Assembly: GCA_043424675.1 (NCBI GenBank)
Contig: JBHWPB010000143.1
Location: 1 to 28,002, forward strand
DNA length: 28,002 nucleotides
Direction: 5' to 3'
From: JBHWPB01 sp043424675
GTDB lineage: Bacteria; Bacillota; Bacilli; Lactobacillales; Carnobacteriaceae_A
Positions 16,070 through 23,831 of this stretch are shown piece after piece. The notes below the pieces were generated by a model. That model had not been told where the DNA came from. It saw nothing but the letters and a program-made list of their open reading frames with translations, and did no database searches. The translations under genes and the position numbers were made by a program. Within the stretch, counting starts at the first letter, position 1. Each line of letters starts with the position of its first letter.

Positions 16070-17014
16070 TTAGTCATCTCCTTCTGAAGCTACACGGATG
16101 CGTGGATCCACAATACCGTATAGGATATCTACGATTAATAAAACAAGAGTGAGACCAAAGGAATAAAGTAAGGTAACCCCCATAATAGTAGGGAAATCAT
16201 TAGTAGTAATCGATTTTACAAACTGTTCACCAATTCCAGGAATAGCAAAAATGTTTTCAACAACCATGGAGCCTGTCATCAGTGCGACAGCCAGCGGTCC
16301 TAAAATCGTCAGAATAGGAATCAGTGCGTTTCTCAAACCATGCTTGAAAGCGACAGCGTTCTGCGATAGCCCTTTAGCACGAGCCAGCTCAATATAATCT
16401 GAGTTCAATACCTCAACCATTTCTGTACGCATAAAACGTGCAGAGTTCGCTAAAGGCGAAATAGCCAGTGCGACAGTTGGAAGGACTGTGGATGCGAAAC
16501 CATCATTCCATAGAGCGATAGGAAACCAGTTCAGCCACACAGCAAAGACAAGCTGAAGCAGGACCGCGAAAACAAAGTTTGGAATGGATTGTCCCAGGAT
16601 AGATAAGAAAGTCAAGGTAGAGTCCAGCCAAGTATTACGGTACATTGCTGAAACAACTCCAAAGATAATTCCAATCACCGCTCCCAGTCCTAAAGCTTGC
16701 AAACCTAATTGAAGCGACGGACCGATTCGGTTACCAATAAGCTCGGTGACTGGTGTATTATTGAACTGGAAGGAAACACCTAAGTCTCCGGTCAACATGC
16801 CACCTATATAACGAATGTACTGGACGAAAATGGGATCATTTAATCCATAACGTTCATTCATCATATATATTTGTTCTGGTGATAGTTTATCTTCTGCAGT
16901 AAAAGGTGTCCCAGGTAAAAAGTTCATCAAGAAAAATGTTATTGAAGCAATTATAAATAGGGTTATGAACATATAAAATATACGTCTCAATATAAACTTC
17001 CCATATGATTTCAA
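16070..17014 (-). CDS. oppB: Oligopeptide ABC transporter permease OppB
   Basis: Membrane subunit (314 aa) partnering OppC. The N-terminal membrane segment (RRIFYMFITLFIIASITFFL) is followed by the family motif MNFLPGTPF, and later DLGVSFQFNNTPVTELIGNR and the EAA loop ARAKGLSQNAVAFKHGLRNA. The start is TTG at 17014, supported by AGGAGGTGA 8 bases upstream and a frame in agreement with the family start. It is the first gene of oppBCDF. A DUF3899-like gene begins divergently about 60 bases away. Confidence 0.95.
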   Translation of the reverse strand: MKSYGKFILRRIFYMFITLFIIASITFFLMNFLPGTPFTAEDKLSPEQIYMMNERYGLNDPIFVQYIRYIGGMLTGDLGVSFQFNNTPVTELIGNRIGPSLQLGLQALGLGAVIGIIFGVVSAMYRNTWLDSTLTFLSILGQSIPNFVFAVLLQLVFAVWLNWFPIALWNDGFASTVLPTVALAISPLANSARFMRTEMVEVLNSDYIELARAKGLSQNAVAFKHGLRNALIPILTILGPLAVALMTGSMVVENIFAIPGIGEQFVKSITTNDFPTIMGVTLLYSFGLTLVLLIVDILYGIVDPRIRVASEGDD

Positions 17015-17075
17015 ATTGCTTCACCTCCTAAATTATGTTATTTTGTATTGTATGTCGTTGATACTATGAAAGGTT

Positions 17076-17477
17076 TTGATATCCATTTTACGCCATAATA
17101 TTCAAAAGATTGTTGTTGCTATTCTGCTTGTTAGCCCCTTTGTAGCTGGCCTTTTTTCACAACCAGAATCTTGGACGTCCTTTCTAAGTGATTCTTACTT
17201 CTACATTGCGAGTCCAATTCTACTTGTGTCATTGTTCGGTGCAGTCTTAAGAGACGGGACTTTCGATTTTTTCCACTATTCGTGGAAGACCTACGGCCCG
17301 CGTCTCTTTAAACCGCGTCATCTTGAAGAAGAGGGGGACGACGAAGAGGAAGCGGATGAAGAGAATCTTCATAAACTCTCTCGTTCTGTCGGAGGTTGGT
17401 ATAAAAGAGGATTGAAACTAGGGAGTCTCTTCCTAGCTCTATCCCTCTTCTTCCTGTTGTTATATTACATCTTGTAA
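17076..17477 (+). CDS. DUF3899-like small membrane protein
   Basis: A 133-aa protein of unknown role resembling the DUF3899 family. It has two N-terminal membrane segments (about 12-28 and 40-60, the second containing YFYIASPILLVSLFGAVLRD), a region GTFDFFHYSWKTYGPRLFKP, an acidic stretch (EEEGDDEEEADEEN) and a C-terminal membrane segment (LFLALSLFFLLLYYIL). The frame is closed just upstream, and the first candidate start is TTG at 17076, only 2 bases after GAAAGG; an ATT at 17085 has better spacing, so the start is uncertain. It lies on the plus strand between oppA and oppB and so splits the peptide transporter locus. Confidence 0.75.
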   Translation: MISILRHNIQKIVVAILLVSPFVAGLFSQPESWTSFLSDSYFYIASPILLVSLFGAVLRDGTFDFFHYSWKTYGPRLFKPRHLEEEGDDEEEADEENLHKLSRSVGGWYKRGLKLGSLFLALSLFFLLLYYIL

Positions 17478-17501
17478 AACAAAATTGCATCCTATAAAGC
17501 A

Positions 17502-17555
17502 AAAAAGATAAAATCGACAATCAAAAGATCCTGACTGACGATTTTATTTTTTTGC
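17502..17555. terminator. Bidirectional terminator between DUF3899-like gene and oppA
   Basis: ATAAAATCG and CGATTTTAT form the stem, with TTTTTTT on the plus side and CTTTTTT on the minus side. It serves both convergent genes. Confidence 0.8.
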
Positions 17556-17580
17556 CTACTATAGCTATTGAAGCTTTATA

Positions 17581-19272
17581 TTATTCAGCAGCAACAGATG
17601 CCCATTTGAATGAGTATGGACTTCCTACTGAGTGAACACCGACGTCTTGAACATTTGAGTTAATCAAGTAGTTCTGTACACGTTGGTATAATGGTGCCAT
17701 AGCTGCATCTTCTGTCAACAACAGCTCTTCTGCGTCAACTAAGATTTCCCAGCGAGCTGCTTCATCGTCTTCTTCTATCGCTTGTTGGATTAATGCATCG
17801 TAATCTGGGTTTGCATAACCTGAATTGTTATTTCCACCATCTGTCACATAAGTATCCAAGTAGTAGATCGGGTCGTTGAAAGAGGCGCTCCAACCAGAAA
17901 TTTGTAATTCATAGTCTTGATTTGTATCTTGTTCGAGACGGTTTTTGAATGGAACGTTAGAAATGGTAATCTCAATGCCATCGAGGTTTTCCATCAATTG
18001 TGCCTGTAAGAATTCAGCTGAACGCTGTGCTCCTTCAGTATCATCTGTCAGAATATCTAAATTAAGTGACTCTTCGCCGATCTCTTCTAAACCAGCTTGA
18101 TAGTTTTCATTCGCTGCTTCTGGATCGTAAACTAAGTGTTCGCCGCTGTCTTCTCTGAAGTCTGCTCCTGTTTCAGGGTTGGTTGCTAAGTTTTCAGGAA
18201 CAAAGTAATTCGCAGCTTGAGATCCGTCTTGTAATACGTCATTCACCATGCTCTCTTTATTGAGGGCTTGTGCAATTCCACGACGAATGTTTTCATTTGC
18301 CAATGGTGTTTCTTCCCCATCACGTTCTTGGTTCATTTTCAGGTAGAACACTGAAGATTCAGGGTTTTCTTGACGGTTTGGATCTGCTTGTCTTTGTTGT
18401 ACATATTCACCAGAAATTTTCGTAAAGTCAATTTCTCCGGAATCAAATAAGTTGATTGCTGTACTCTGTTCTTTCAGGACCTGGTAGTTGACCTGGTCTA
18501 ATTGAACAGTGTCAGCATCCCAGTAAGTATCATTCTTAACGAGGTTCCATGTTAAACCTGTTCCGTCCCATTCTTCTAAAGTGAAAGGTCCGTTGTAAAG
18601 AACTGTTTCAGAATCTGTTCCATAGTTGTCTCCATGTTCTTCCACAAATTCTTGATTGAGTGGTAAGAATGCTGGCATCGCCAAGAGTCCTTCAAGGTAT
18701 GGAATGCTTCGCACAAGTTGAACTTCTAATGTCTTGTCGTCAACTGCTGTGACTCCAAGTTCACTCGGCTCCATGTCTCCACTGAGAATTTCAGTAGCAT
18801 TTACAATAACTCCATCAATCAGATATGAATATGAGGCTGCTGTTGCTGGATCAACGAGTCGCTGCCATGCATACACAAAGTCATCTGCAGTGACTGGGTC
18901 GCCATTCTCCCAGTTGGCGTCTTCGCGAATCGTATAAGTATAAGTTAAGCCATCTTCAGAAACTGCTGGCTCCCCTTCAATAACACCGAGCTCAAATTCC
19001 CCTTCTTCTCCAAGTGACTGACGGTAGAGACCTTCGTTAACGTTCGAGAGAATTTCAAAACTAACGGTGTCAGTTGCGAGCGTTGCGTCCATTGTTGGAA
19101 GTTCTGAAGATGTTGTCCAGTTCAAGACCTGTTCTGCTCCTTCGCTTCCTCCACTGGTTTCAGCCGTATCAGAACCGCCTTCTTCGCCGCCTCCGCCATT
19201 TCCGCCGTTACCACATGCTACTAAGAGCACAGCAACGAGTGACAATAATAGTGCTTTCAATGAGTTTTTCAT
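17581..19272 (-). CDS. oppA: Oligopeptide-binding lipoprotein OppA
   Basis: Extracellular peptide receptor of the Opp system (SBP_bac_5 family, 563 aa). It has a lipoprotein signal peptide with lipobox LVAC and Cys20, a Gly/Glu/Ser-rich linker, and family motifs such as TYTIREDANWENGDPVTADDF (split at about 111-131) and FVYAWQRLVDP. AGAGGGGG is the RBS. It has its own likely promoter and a terminator on both sides, so it is transcribed apart from oppBCDF, which would allow the receptor to be made in excess over the channel. Substrate size and preference cannot be read from sequence. Confidence 0.95.
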   Translation of the reverse strand: MKNSLKALLLSLVAVLLVACGNGGNGGGGEEGGSDTAETSGGSEGAEQVLNWTTSSELPTMDATLATDTVSFEILSNVNEGLYRQSLGEEGEFELGVIEGEPAVSEDGLTYTYTIREDANWENGDPVTADDFVYAWQRLVDPATAASYSYLIDGVIVNATEILSGDMEPSELGVTAVDDKTLEVQLVRSIPYLEGLLAMPAFLPLNQEFVEEHGDNYGTDSETVLYNGPFTLEEWDGTGLTWNLVKNDTYWDADTVQLDQVNYQVLKEQSTAINLFDSGEIDFTKISGEYVQQRQADPNRQENPESSVFYLKMNQERDGEETPLANENIRRGIAQALNKESMVNDVLQDGSQAANYFVPENLATNPETGADFREDSGEHLVYDPEAANENYQAGLEEIGEESLNLDILTDDTEGAQRSAEFLQAQLMENLDGIEITISNVPFKNRLEQDTNQDYELQISGWSASFNDPIYYLDTYVTDGGNNNSGYANPDYDALIQQAIEEDDEAARWEILVDAEELLLTEDAAMAPLYQRVQNYLINSNVQDVGVHSVGSPYSFKWASVAAE

Positions 19273-19313
19273 TGATAGTGTTCCCCCTCTTTTTATTTAT
19301 ATATATAGGATTA

Positions 19314-19342
19314 ATGCTATCACTCTCATAACAAGATTTCAA
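19314..19342 (-). promoter_or_regulatory. Possible oppA promoter
   Basis: Minus-strand TTGAAA (19337-19342) and TAGCAT (19314-19319) are 17 bases apart, 42 bases before the oppA start. The 324-base gap between oppA and the MetQ-like gene holds this and a terminator; nothing else was seen. Confidence 0.4.
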
Positions 19343-19492
19343 ACTTTTTTTGCCTTTTTTGTTTATTTAATCGCTCTGTCAGAGGAAAAAGCTTGTTCAG
19401 CAGGAAGGAGCACGGATACCAGAGCTTTTAAGAAGGCGTAAATTACTTTATAAATATGCAAGCGTAAAATTAGAAATTAATGAAAGGAACAA

Positions 19493-19542
19493 CAAAAAAG
19501 CAGTTTCCCCTAGAAAGCTGAATGCTTGAAGGAGAACTGCTT
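19493..19542 (-). terminator. Terminator after the MetQ-like gene
   Basis: AAGCAGTT and AACTGCTT form the stem across a 29-base loop that can pair further; TTTTTT follows on the minus strand. Confidence 0.7.
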
Positions 19543-19596
19543 ATTTTTATAGAAGCTTTTGAAAAAGAAGCACCTCTTATTCTATACCTCCATATA

Positions 19597-20490
19597 TTAC
19601 TCTGCCGGAGCTCCTTCTTCCTCTTCAGAAAATTCTTCGTAATCTGCTAAAGCATCATCATTTTCTGTCCAAGCCGGGACATAAGCACCACCTGAAATTT
19701 CATCGGCATAATTCACTGTTTCTTCAGTCTGAAATTCCTCTAAAACGCTCTGTAAGACTTCATTCCCTAAATCCTCTTCTTGGACTGCAAAGATGAGGTT
19801 GTAAATGTTAGGCATTTTATTTAAATCTTCCACATAAAGCGCTTCTTCCATAGTCAAGCCTGCATCGCCTGAGATTGTCGAGCCCACCACGATAAGCGTG
19901 AGGTCTTCCAGCGATCTCGGCAGCTGGGGTTGGTCCATCTCTACAAAACTCAAGTCGAAGGGATTAGAGACAATGTCTTCTTGTGTCGGAATGGGTCCTG
20001 CTTCATCAGCCACCTCAATCACTCCTGCCGCTTCTAAAACCAGATAAGCATGACCCACGTTGACTGGATCGCTAGGTACACCTACTTGTCCGTTCTGCGG
20101 CAAGTCATCTAAACTCGCAATTTCTGAGTTCCCGAAGACAACCATAGGCGAGGCGAAGACATAGCCCATAGGACGAATAGCTGCGCCGCTTTCTTTATTG
20201 AAACTAGCGAGAAAAGGCAGATTTTGATAAGCATTGGCGTCGATGTCTCCAGCTGCCAAAGCTTTATCAGTCTGTACGAAATCACTGAACAAGACAGTTT
20301 CTAGGTTGATATTCTCTTCTTTTAACCGCTCCCCTACGTCATCCCATATCTCTTTGTTTAACTCCGAGTTGACTCCCACACTTACTTCTACAGGCTCACC
20401 TGCTTCGGTCTCTGCATTTTCTGCCTGACCGCAAGCCCCTAAAACCATCGTTATTGCTAAAATCATCATGACTTTCCAATGTCTCTTCAT
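19597..20490 (-). CDS. MetQ/NlpA-family substrate-binding lipoprotein (orphan)
   Basis: Lipid-anchored receptor of the methionine-uptake (MUT/NlpA) family, 297 aa. The signal peptide ends in lipobox LGAC with Cys20. The family pattern is visible in VLFSDFVQTDKALAAGDIDA and then NAYQNLPFL, and in GQVGVPSDPVNVGHAYLVLE, but several usual MetQ residues differ (NLPFL for the usual QHxPYL; VGHA for xGRA). The C-terminus is very acidic. No metN or metI partner is next to it, so it must use a transporter encoded elsewhere. Substrate: methionine or another small amino acid or peptide; uncertain. AGGAAA lies before the ATG. Confidence 0.85.
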   Translation of the reverse strand: MKRHWKVMMILAITMVLGACGQAENAETEAGEPVEVSVGVNSELNKEIWDDVGERLKEENINLETVLFSDFVQTDKALAAGDIDANAYQNLPFLASFNKESGAAIRPMGYVFASPMVVFGNSEIASLDDLPQNGQVGVPSDPVNVGHAYLVLEAAGVIEVADEAGPIPTQEDIVSNPFDLSFVEMDQPQLPRSLEDLTLIVVGSTISGDAGLTMEEALYVEDLNKMPNIYNLIFAVQEEDLGNEVLQSVLEEFQTEETVNYADEISGGAYVPAWTENDDALADYEEFSEEEEGAPAE

Positions 20491-20752
20491 CTATATTTCC
20501 TGCTTTCTTTTTAAAATAAAGACTCAATGCTTTACTGCCATTGATATTTTTAATCTCAAATCATAATATAATAATTACGGATGAAAACATAATTTTATTA
20601 AATTTTTTTCTTTCTGCGGCAAAACTTTCTCTCTTTAAGGGAAATACAAGAGAAAAACCTTTTCCAATAAAAACAATGTTGTATAAAATTGATAAAAGGA
20701 AGACCCTTTCTTCCCAAATTTCTCAGATAACAATGGAAAAGCGATTTATTTG

Positions 20753-20781
20753 TTTAGATATAAAAAGTCCTCCTTTATAAT
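20753..20781 (+). promoter_or_regulatory. Promoter of the OYE / GcvH-L / SirTM module
   Basis: TTTAGA (20753-20758) and perfect TATAAT (20776-20781) are 17 bases apart, giving a leader of about 65 bases before the first OYE gene. The 364-base divergent gap from the MetQ-like gene is AT-rich; a second, weaker plus-strand candidate (TTGATA, 17 bases, TAATAT) is near 20541-20569. Confidence 0.6.
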
Positions 20782-20798
20782 CAATGAGAAAACGAGGG

Positions 20799-20808
20799 TT
20801 TCTAGAAA
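20799..20808. promoter_or_regulatory. Palindrome TTTCTAGAAA just after the promoter
   Basis: A perfect 10-base palindrome about 10-20 bases after the expected transcription start, between promoter and RBS. Its place fits a repressor operator, but no known regulator is matched. Confidence 0.3.
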
Positions 20809-20854
20809 ACAGATACATTTAACCTTAAAATCAGAAATGAAAAAGGAGTTTACA

Positions 20855-22060
20855 ATGAAGCAAATTTATAAACACTTATTTGAACCGATTCAATTACCCA
20901 ATGGGGTGGTACTCCCACACCGTTATGCGCTCTCTTCCATCGTGACTAACTCTTCGACCAGTGAAGGACGGATTACAGAAGAAGATCTTGCTTACCATGC
21001 TAGACGCTCTCCCTCTGCCCCTCTTCAAATTTCTGGCGCAGCTTATATTGAAGAGTTTGGCCAGCGTTTCGAATACGGGTTCAGTGTGGATCACGATAAA
21101 TCTATTCCGGGACTAAAAAAACTGGCTCATACGATGAAACAAGATGGCGCTAAAGCAATCTTGCAGCTCGTGCACTCTGGAAGACAAGCCCATCAAGCTA
21201 TTTATGATTATGGTTTTTCCTATGGACCAAGCCCTATGTCCTTAAAAAAGCCCATTCCACATGAGGTCTTACCGATGTCGAAGCGTAAAATACAACATGT
21301 GATCACCCAGTATGGGGACGCAACACGTCGGGCTATTGAAGCAGGCTTCGATGGAATCGAAATAACTGGAGCAAATCGTTATCTCATCCAAGCTTTCTTT
21401 TCTACCTTTTCTAACAAAAGAACCGATGAATATGGTCCCCAAACTATTGAAAATCGGTCAAGAATCGGTTTAAAAATAGCCCAAGAAGTCCAATCTGTTA
21501 TAGACCAAGAAGCATCGGAAGATTTTATTTTTGGTCACCGGATCTCCCCTGAAGAATCAGCAGGAAGTCTTGTAGGGTATACGATTGAAGAAATGTTAGA
21601 ATTTGTCGATCGTTTGTTGGAAATCGCTAACATTGATTACTTAGCGACCGCTATGTGGGGCGAGGACAGCTACAAGGAAATTGTACGCTTCGGCGAACAT
21701 ACAGGAGAATATATGAATGAAATAGTTTATAATCACCTCGCTGGTCGCGTTCCGATGATGGCGACGGGCGGCGTGAATACCGCAGAAAAAGCCCGAGAAG
21801 CTCTAGCATTTTCTGACATGATTGCGGTCGCCACTCCTCTTTTAACAGACCCTGAATTCTTCCAAAAGATTCAAAAAGGGAAAGAGGAAGAAATCGATCT
21901 CAGCATCTCAAGCCCAACAGAATTAGAAGACTTGGCTATTCCAAAAGCCGCTTTTAAGGACATCGCTTACCTCATGGATGTCGGCCAATCGCTGCCGCAA
22001 ATAACACGTGAAACTTTGAAGACATTACAAGATAATTATTCAGAAAGAAAGGCGAAATAA
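20855..22060 (+). CDS. Old Yellow Enzyme-family flavin oxidoreductase, copy 1
   Basis: FMN-dependent NAD(P)H oxidoreductase-like protein (401 aa, TIM barrel). Family features are the N-terminus HLFEPIQLPNGVVLPHRYAL, the QLVHSGRQ motif (about 104-111), AGFDGIEI, SNKRTDEYGPQTIENRSRIG and MATGGVNTAEKA near the phosphate-binding end. In classic OYEs the sequence after AGFDGVEI is HGANGYL, giving a His/Asn (or His/His) pair that binds the substrate; here it is TGANRYL, so His becomes Thr171 while Asn174 stays. AAGGAG at 20843-20848 supports the ATG at 20855; a longer upstream frame has no family match. It is the first gene of the module and a paralogue of the next gene, collinear without gaps over the first 180 residues. 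Similar enzymes accompany SirTM modules in staphylococci and streptococci. Confidence 0.9.
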   Translation: MKQIYKHLFEPIQLPNGVVLPHRYALSSIVTNSSTSEGRITEEDLAYHARRSPSAPLQISGAAYIEEFGQRFEYGFSVDHDKSIPGLKKLAHTMKQDGAKAILQLVHSGRQAHQAIYDYGFSYGPSPMSLKKPIPHEVLPMSKRKIQHVITQYGDATRRAIEAGFDGIEITGANRYLIQAFFSTFSNKRTDEYGPQTIENRSRIGLKIAQEVQSVIDQEASEDFIFGHRISPEESAGSLVGYTIEEMLEFVDRLLEIANIDYLATAMWGEDSYKEIVRFGEHTGEYMNEIVYNHLAGRVPMMATGGVNTAEKAREALAFSDMIAVATPLLTDPEFFQKIQKGKEEEIDLSISSPTELEDLAIPKAAFKDIAYLMDVGQSLPQITRETLKTLQDNYSERKAK

Positions 22061-22061
22061 T

Positions 22062-23243
22062 ATGAATCCTAAATATGAAAAAATATTCGAACCTCTTACT
22101 CTTCCCAATGGAGTAACCCTCGATAACCGTATGGTCCTTTCCCCGGTCATCACTCAGTCTTCTACTTTAGAGGGTTTTGTCACAGAGGAAGATGTGAACT
22201 ATGCCAAGCGTCGCGCTGACTCTGCTGCGATGCAGGTGACCGGAGCAGCTTACATCGAACCTTATGGTCAGCTCTTTAAGCGCGGTTTTGCAGTAAGTGA
22301 TGACAGACATATCGAAGGTCTGTCTCGTTTAGCAGAGGCGATGAAATCAGAAGGCAATAAAACTATTTTACAGCTGACTCATGCGGGCCGCTTCGCCGAG
22401 ATCGCCTTGGAAGATTTTGGAGTGGTCTATGGGCCCAGTGAAATGCATCTGAAAACTCCCGTTGAACATACCGTACTCGAGATGAGTCATCGCAAAATCA
22501 AGCACGTCATCAGACAGTATGGAGATGCGACGCGCCGTGCCATTCGTGCTGGATTTGATGGGGTGGAGGTCTCAGCTGCGCAGCGTCTCTTGATGCAGAC
22601 GTTTTTCTCGAAATTTTCTAACAAAAGAGAAGATGAATACGGGACTCAAAATTTAGAAAACCGTTCTCGCTTTGGCTTAGAAGTCTTTTCAGAAGTTCAA
22701 AGCGTCATCGAAGAAGAAAAGGCACCCGGCGATTTTATTCTCGGTTTCCGTGGCACGCCCGAAGAAGCTCGAGGAAATCAGATCGGCTATACTGTTGATG
22801 AATTCAATCAATTTGTCGATTTGCTGCTTGAAGTGGCTGACATTGATTACTACGCCACAGCCAGCTGGGGCAAAAATATCTACCTTCAAAAAATTCGTGC
22901 TGGAAAACATGAAGGAGAATATATGAACAAAATTGTTCATAACCATTTCGAGAATCGTCTCCCTATTATGGCGACCGGCGGGATCAATTCTCCCGATAAA
23001 GCGATCAAAGGATTAGAATTTTCTGACTTTGTCGGAGGGTCGACTCTCTTCGTGACAGAACCTGATTTTCTCCATAAAATACAGTCAGGACGGGAAGATG
23101 AGATTGATCTCGGCATCAAAGAAAGTGAAATTGAAGAACTCGCCATTCCCGATCGTGCTTTTAAAGATATTGTCTATATGATGGATCTAGGCGGATCACT
23201 TTCAGAAGAGACCCGAAATAAAATTCGTGATTTAGATGAATAA
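22062..23243 (+). CDS. Old Yellow Enzyme-family flavin oxidoreductase, copy 2
   Basis: Second OYE-like protein (393 aa), one base after copy 1 and clearly its tandem paralogue: KIFEPLTLPNGVTLDNRMVL, QLTHAGRF, AGFDGVEV, SNKREDEYGTQNLENRSRFG and MATGGINSPDKA align at the same positions. Here the substrate-binding pair is lost completely: the HGANGYL segment reads SAAQRLL, giving Ser171 and Gln174. FMN-binding outlines remain, so it may still bind flavin but act on an unusual substrate or serve another role. AAGG precedes the ATG. The gap of 81 bases to gcvH-L holds a small GAATAAA/TTTATTC inverted repeat and no clear promoter. Confidence 0.9.
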   Translation: MNPKYEKIFEPLTLPNGVTLDNRMVLSPVITQSSTLEGFVTEEDVNYAKRRADSAAMQVTGAAYIEPYGQLFKRGFAVSDDRHIEGLSRLAEAMKSEGNKTILQLTHAGRFAEIALEDFGVVYGPSEMHLKTPVEHTVLEMSHRKIKHVIRQYGDATRRAIRAGFDGVEVSAAQRLLMQTFFSKFSNKREDEYGTQNLENRSRFGLEVFSEVQSVIEEEKAPGDFILGFRGTPEEARGNQIGYTVDEFNQFVDLLLEVADIDYYATASWGKNIYLQKIRAGKHEGEYMNKIVHNHFENRLPIMATGGINSPDKAIKGLEFSDFVGGSTLFVTEPDFLHKIQSGREDEIDLGIKESEIEELAIPDRAFKDIVYMMDLGGSLSEETRNKIRDLDE

Positions 23244-23245
23244 AG

Positions 23246-23265
23246 AATAAAAACTAGTTTATTCT
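23246..23265. other. Small inverted repeat between OYE copy 2 and gcvH-L
   Basis: GAATAAA and TTTATTC flank AACTAG. The hairpin is weak and without a T-tract; it could be an mRNA processing or stability element. Confidence 0.3.
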
Positions 23266-23324
23266 GCTAGAAATTGTTACACTACTTTTTAGAAAAATAT
23301 GCAGAAACAGAAAGGAACATATAA

Positions 23325-23657
23325 ATGACCAAACGTAAAAACTTTTTCTTTGTTGATAAAAATGAGGATACTTACACAGTAAGCATGACACCAGAATTAC
23401 AAGATGATATCGGAACAGTCGGATTCGTTGATTTCTTAGATGTAGAAAAGGTTGAAGAGAACGAAGCTTTCTTGAACCTTGAAGCAGCGAAGACAGTGTT
23501 TGAAGCACAGAGCCCGCTTGCTGGAAAAATCGTTGAAAGAAATGAAGCTGCTGAAGATGAACCTGAACTTCTCAACTCTGAAAAACCAGAAGAAAATTGG
23601 TTGATCAAGTTAACAGATGTAGATGAAGAGGCATTCAACGCACTAGAAGAAGCATAA
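23325..23657 (+). CDS. gcvH-L: Glycine cleavage H-like lipoyl carrier (GcvH-L)
   Basis: A 110-aa lipoyl-domain protein, shorter than the true glycine cleavage H protein (about 125-130 aa). The lipoylation site is seen in LNLEAAKTVFEAQSPLAGKI, with Lys56 as the predicted lipoylated residue; the surrounding ExxK...P.aG pattern matches H proteins. There are no gcvT or gcvP genes nearby; instead macrodomain and SirTM genes follow. In published work on S. aureus and S. pyogenes, GcvH-L is ADP-ribosylated by SirTM only when lipoylated. AAAGGA precedes the ATG. The product is cytoplasmic and acidic. Confidence 0.93.
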   Translation: MTKRKNFFFVDKNEDTYTVSMTPELQDDIGTVGFVDFLDVEKVEENEAFLNLEAAKTVFEAQSPLAGKIVERNEAAEDEPELLNSEKPEENWLIKLTDVDEEAFNALEEA

Positions 23658-23658
23658 G

Positions 23659-23718
23659 CATAGAGTATGTGACAAGGAACACTCTGCTTGGGATCCTTGG
23701 AACACTGCTTACTCTATG
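23659..23718 (+). other. Structured intergenic element after gcvH-L
   Basis: CATAGAGTA (23659-23667) pairs perfectly with TACTCTATG (23710-23718), and an inner CAAGGA/TCCTTG pairing (23673-23678 with 23694-23699) closes a 15-base loop. A near-direct repeat GGAACACTCTGCTT / GGAACACTGCTT lies inside. Together with the terminator-like hairpin 35 bases downstream, this could be a regulatory RNA element; it matches no class I know. Confidence 0.45.
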
Positions 23719-23752
23719 TGAAGCGCAACAAGATCTCAGATATCATAAAGAG

Positions 23753-23789
23753 ATAAAACAGCTAGAACTTAAAGTTCTAGCTGTTTTAT
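23753..23789 (+). terminator. Strong hairpin between gcvH-L and macrodomain gene
   Basis: The 16-base arms ATAAAACAGCTAGAAC and GTTCTAGCTGTTTTAT pair perfectly around TTAAA; the 3' arm itself supplies TTTTATT. It looks like a Rho-independent terminator inside the module, so the macrodomain and sirtuin genes would depend on read-through or an unseen promoter. Confidence 0.7.
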
Positions 23790-23831
23790 TCCAGTTTCTA
23801 TTTGATTTCGTATTTTTATAAGGAGCAAAAA

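Noticed and set aside
20541..20780. 79-codon plus-strand frame before the first OYE gene
   Set aside because: AT-rich, no RBS or family features, and overlaps the likely promoter of the module.
23266..23324. Separate promoter for gcvH-L (TTGTTA with ATATGC 17 bases later)
   Set aside because: The -10 match is too poor to call; read-through from the OYE genes is simpler.
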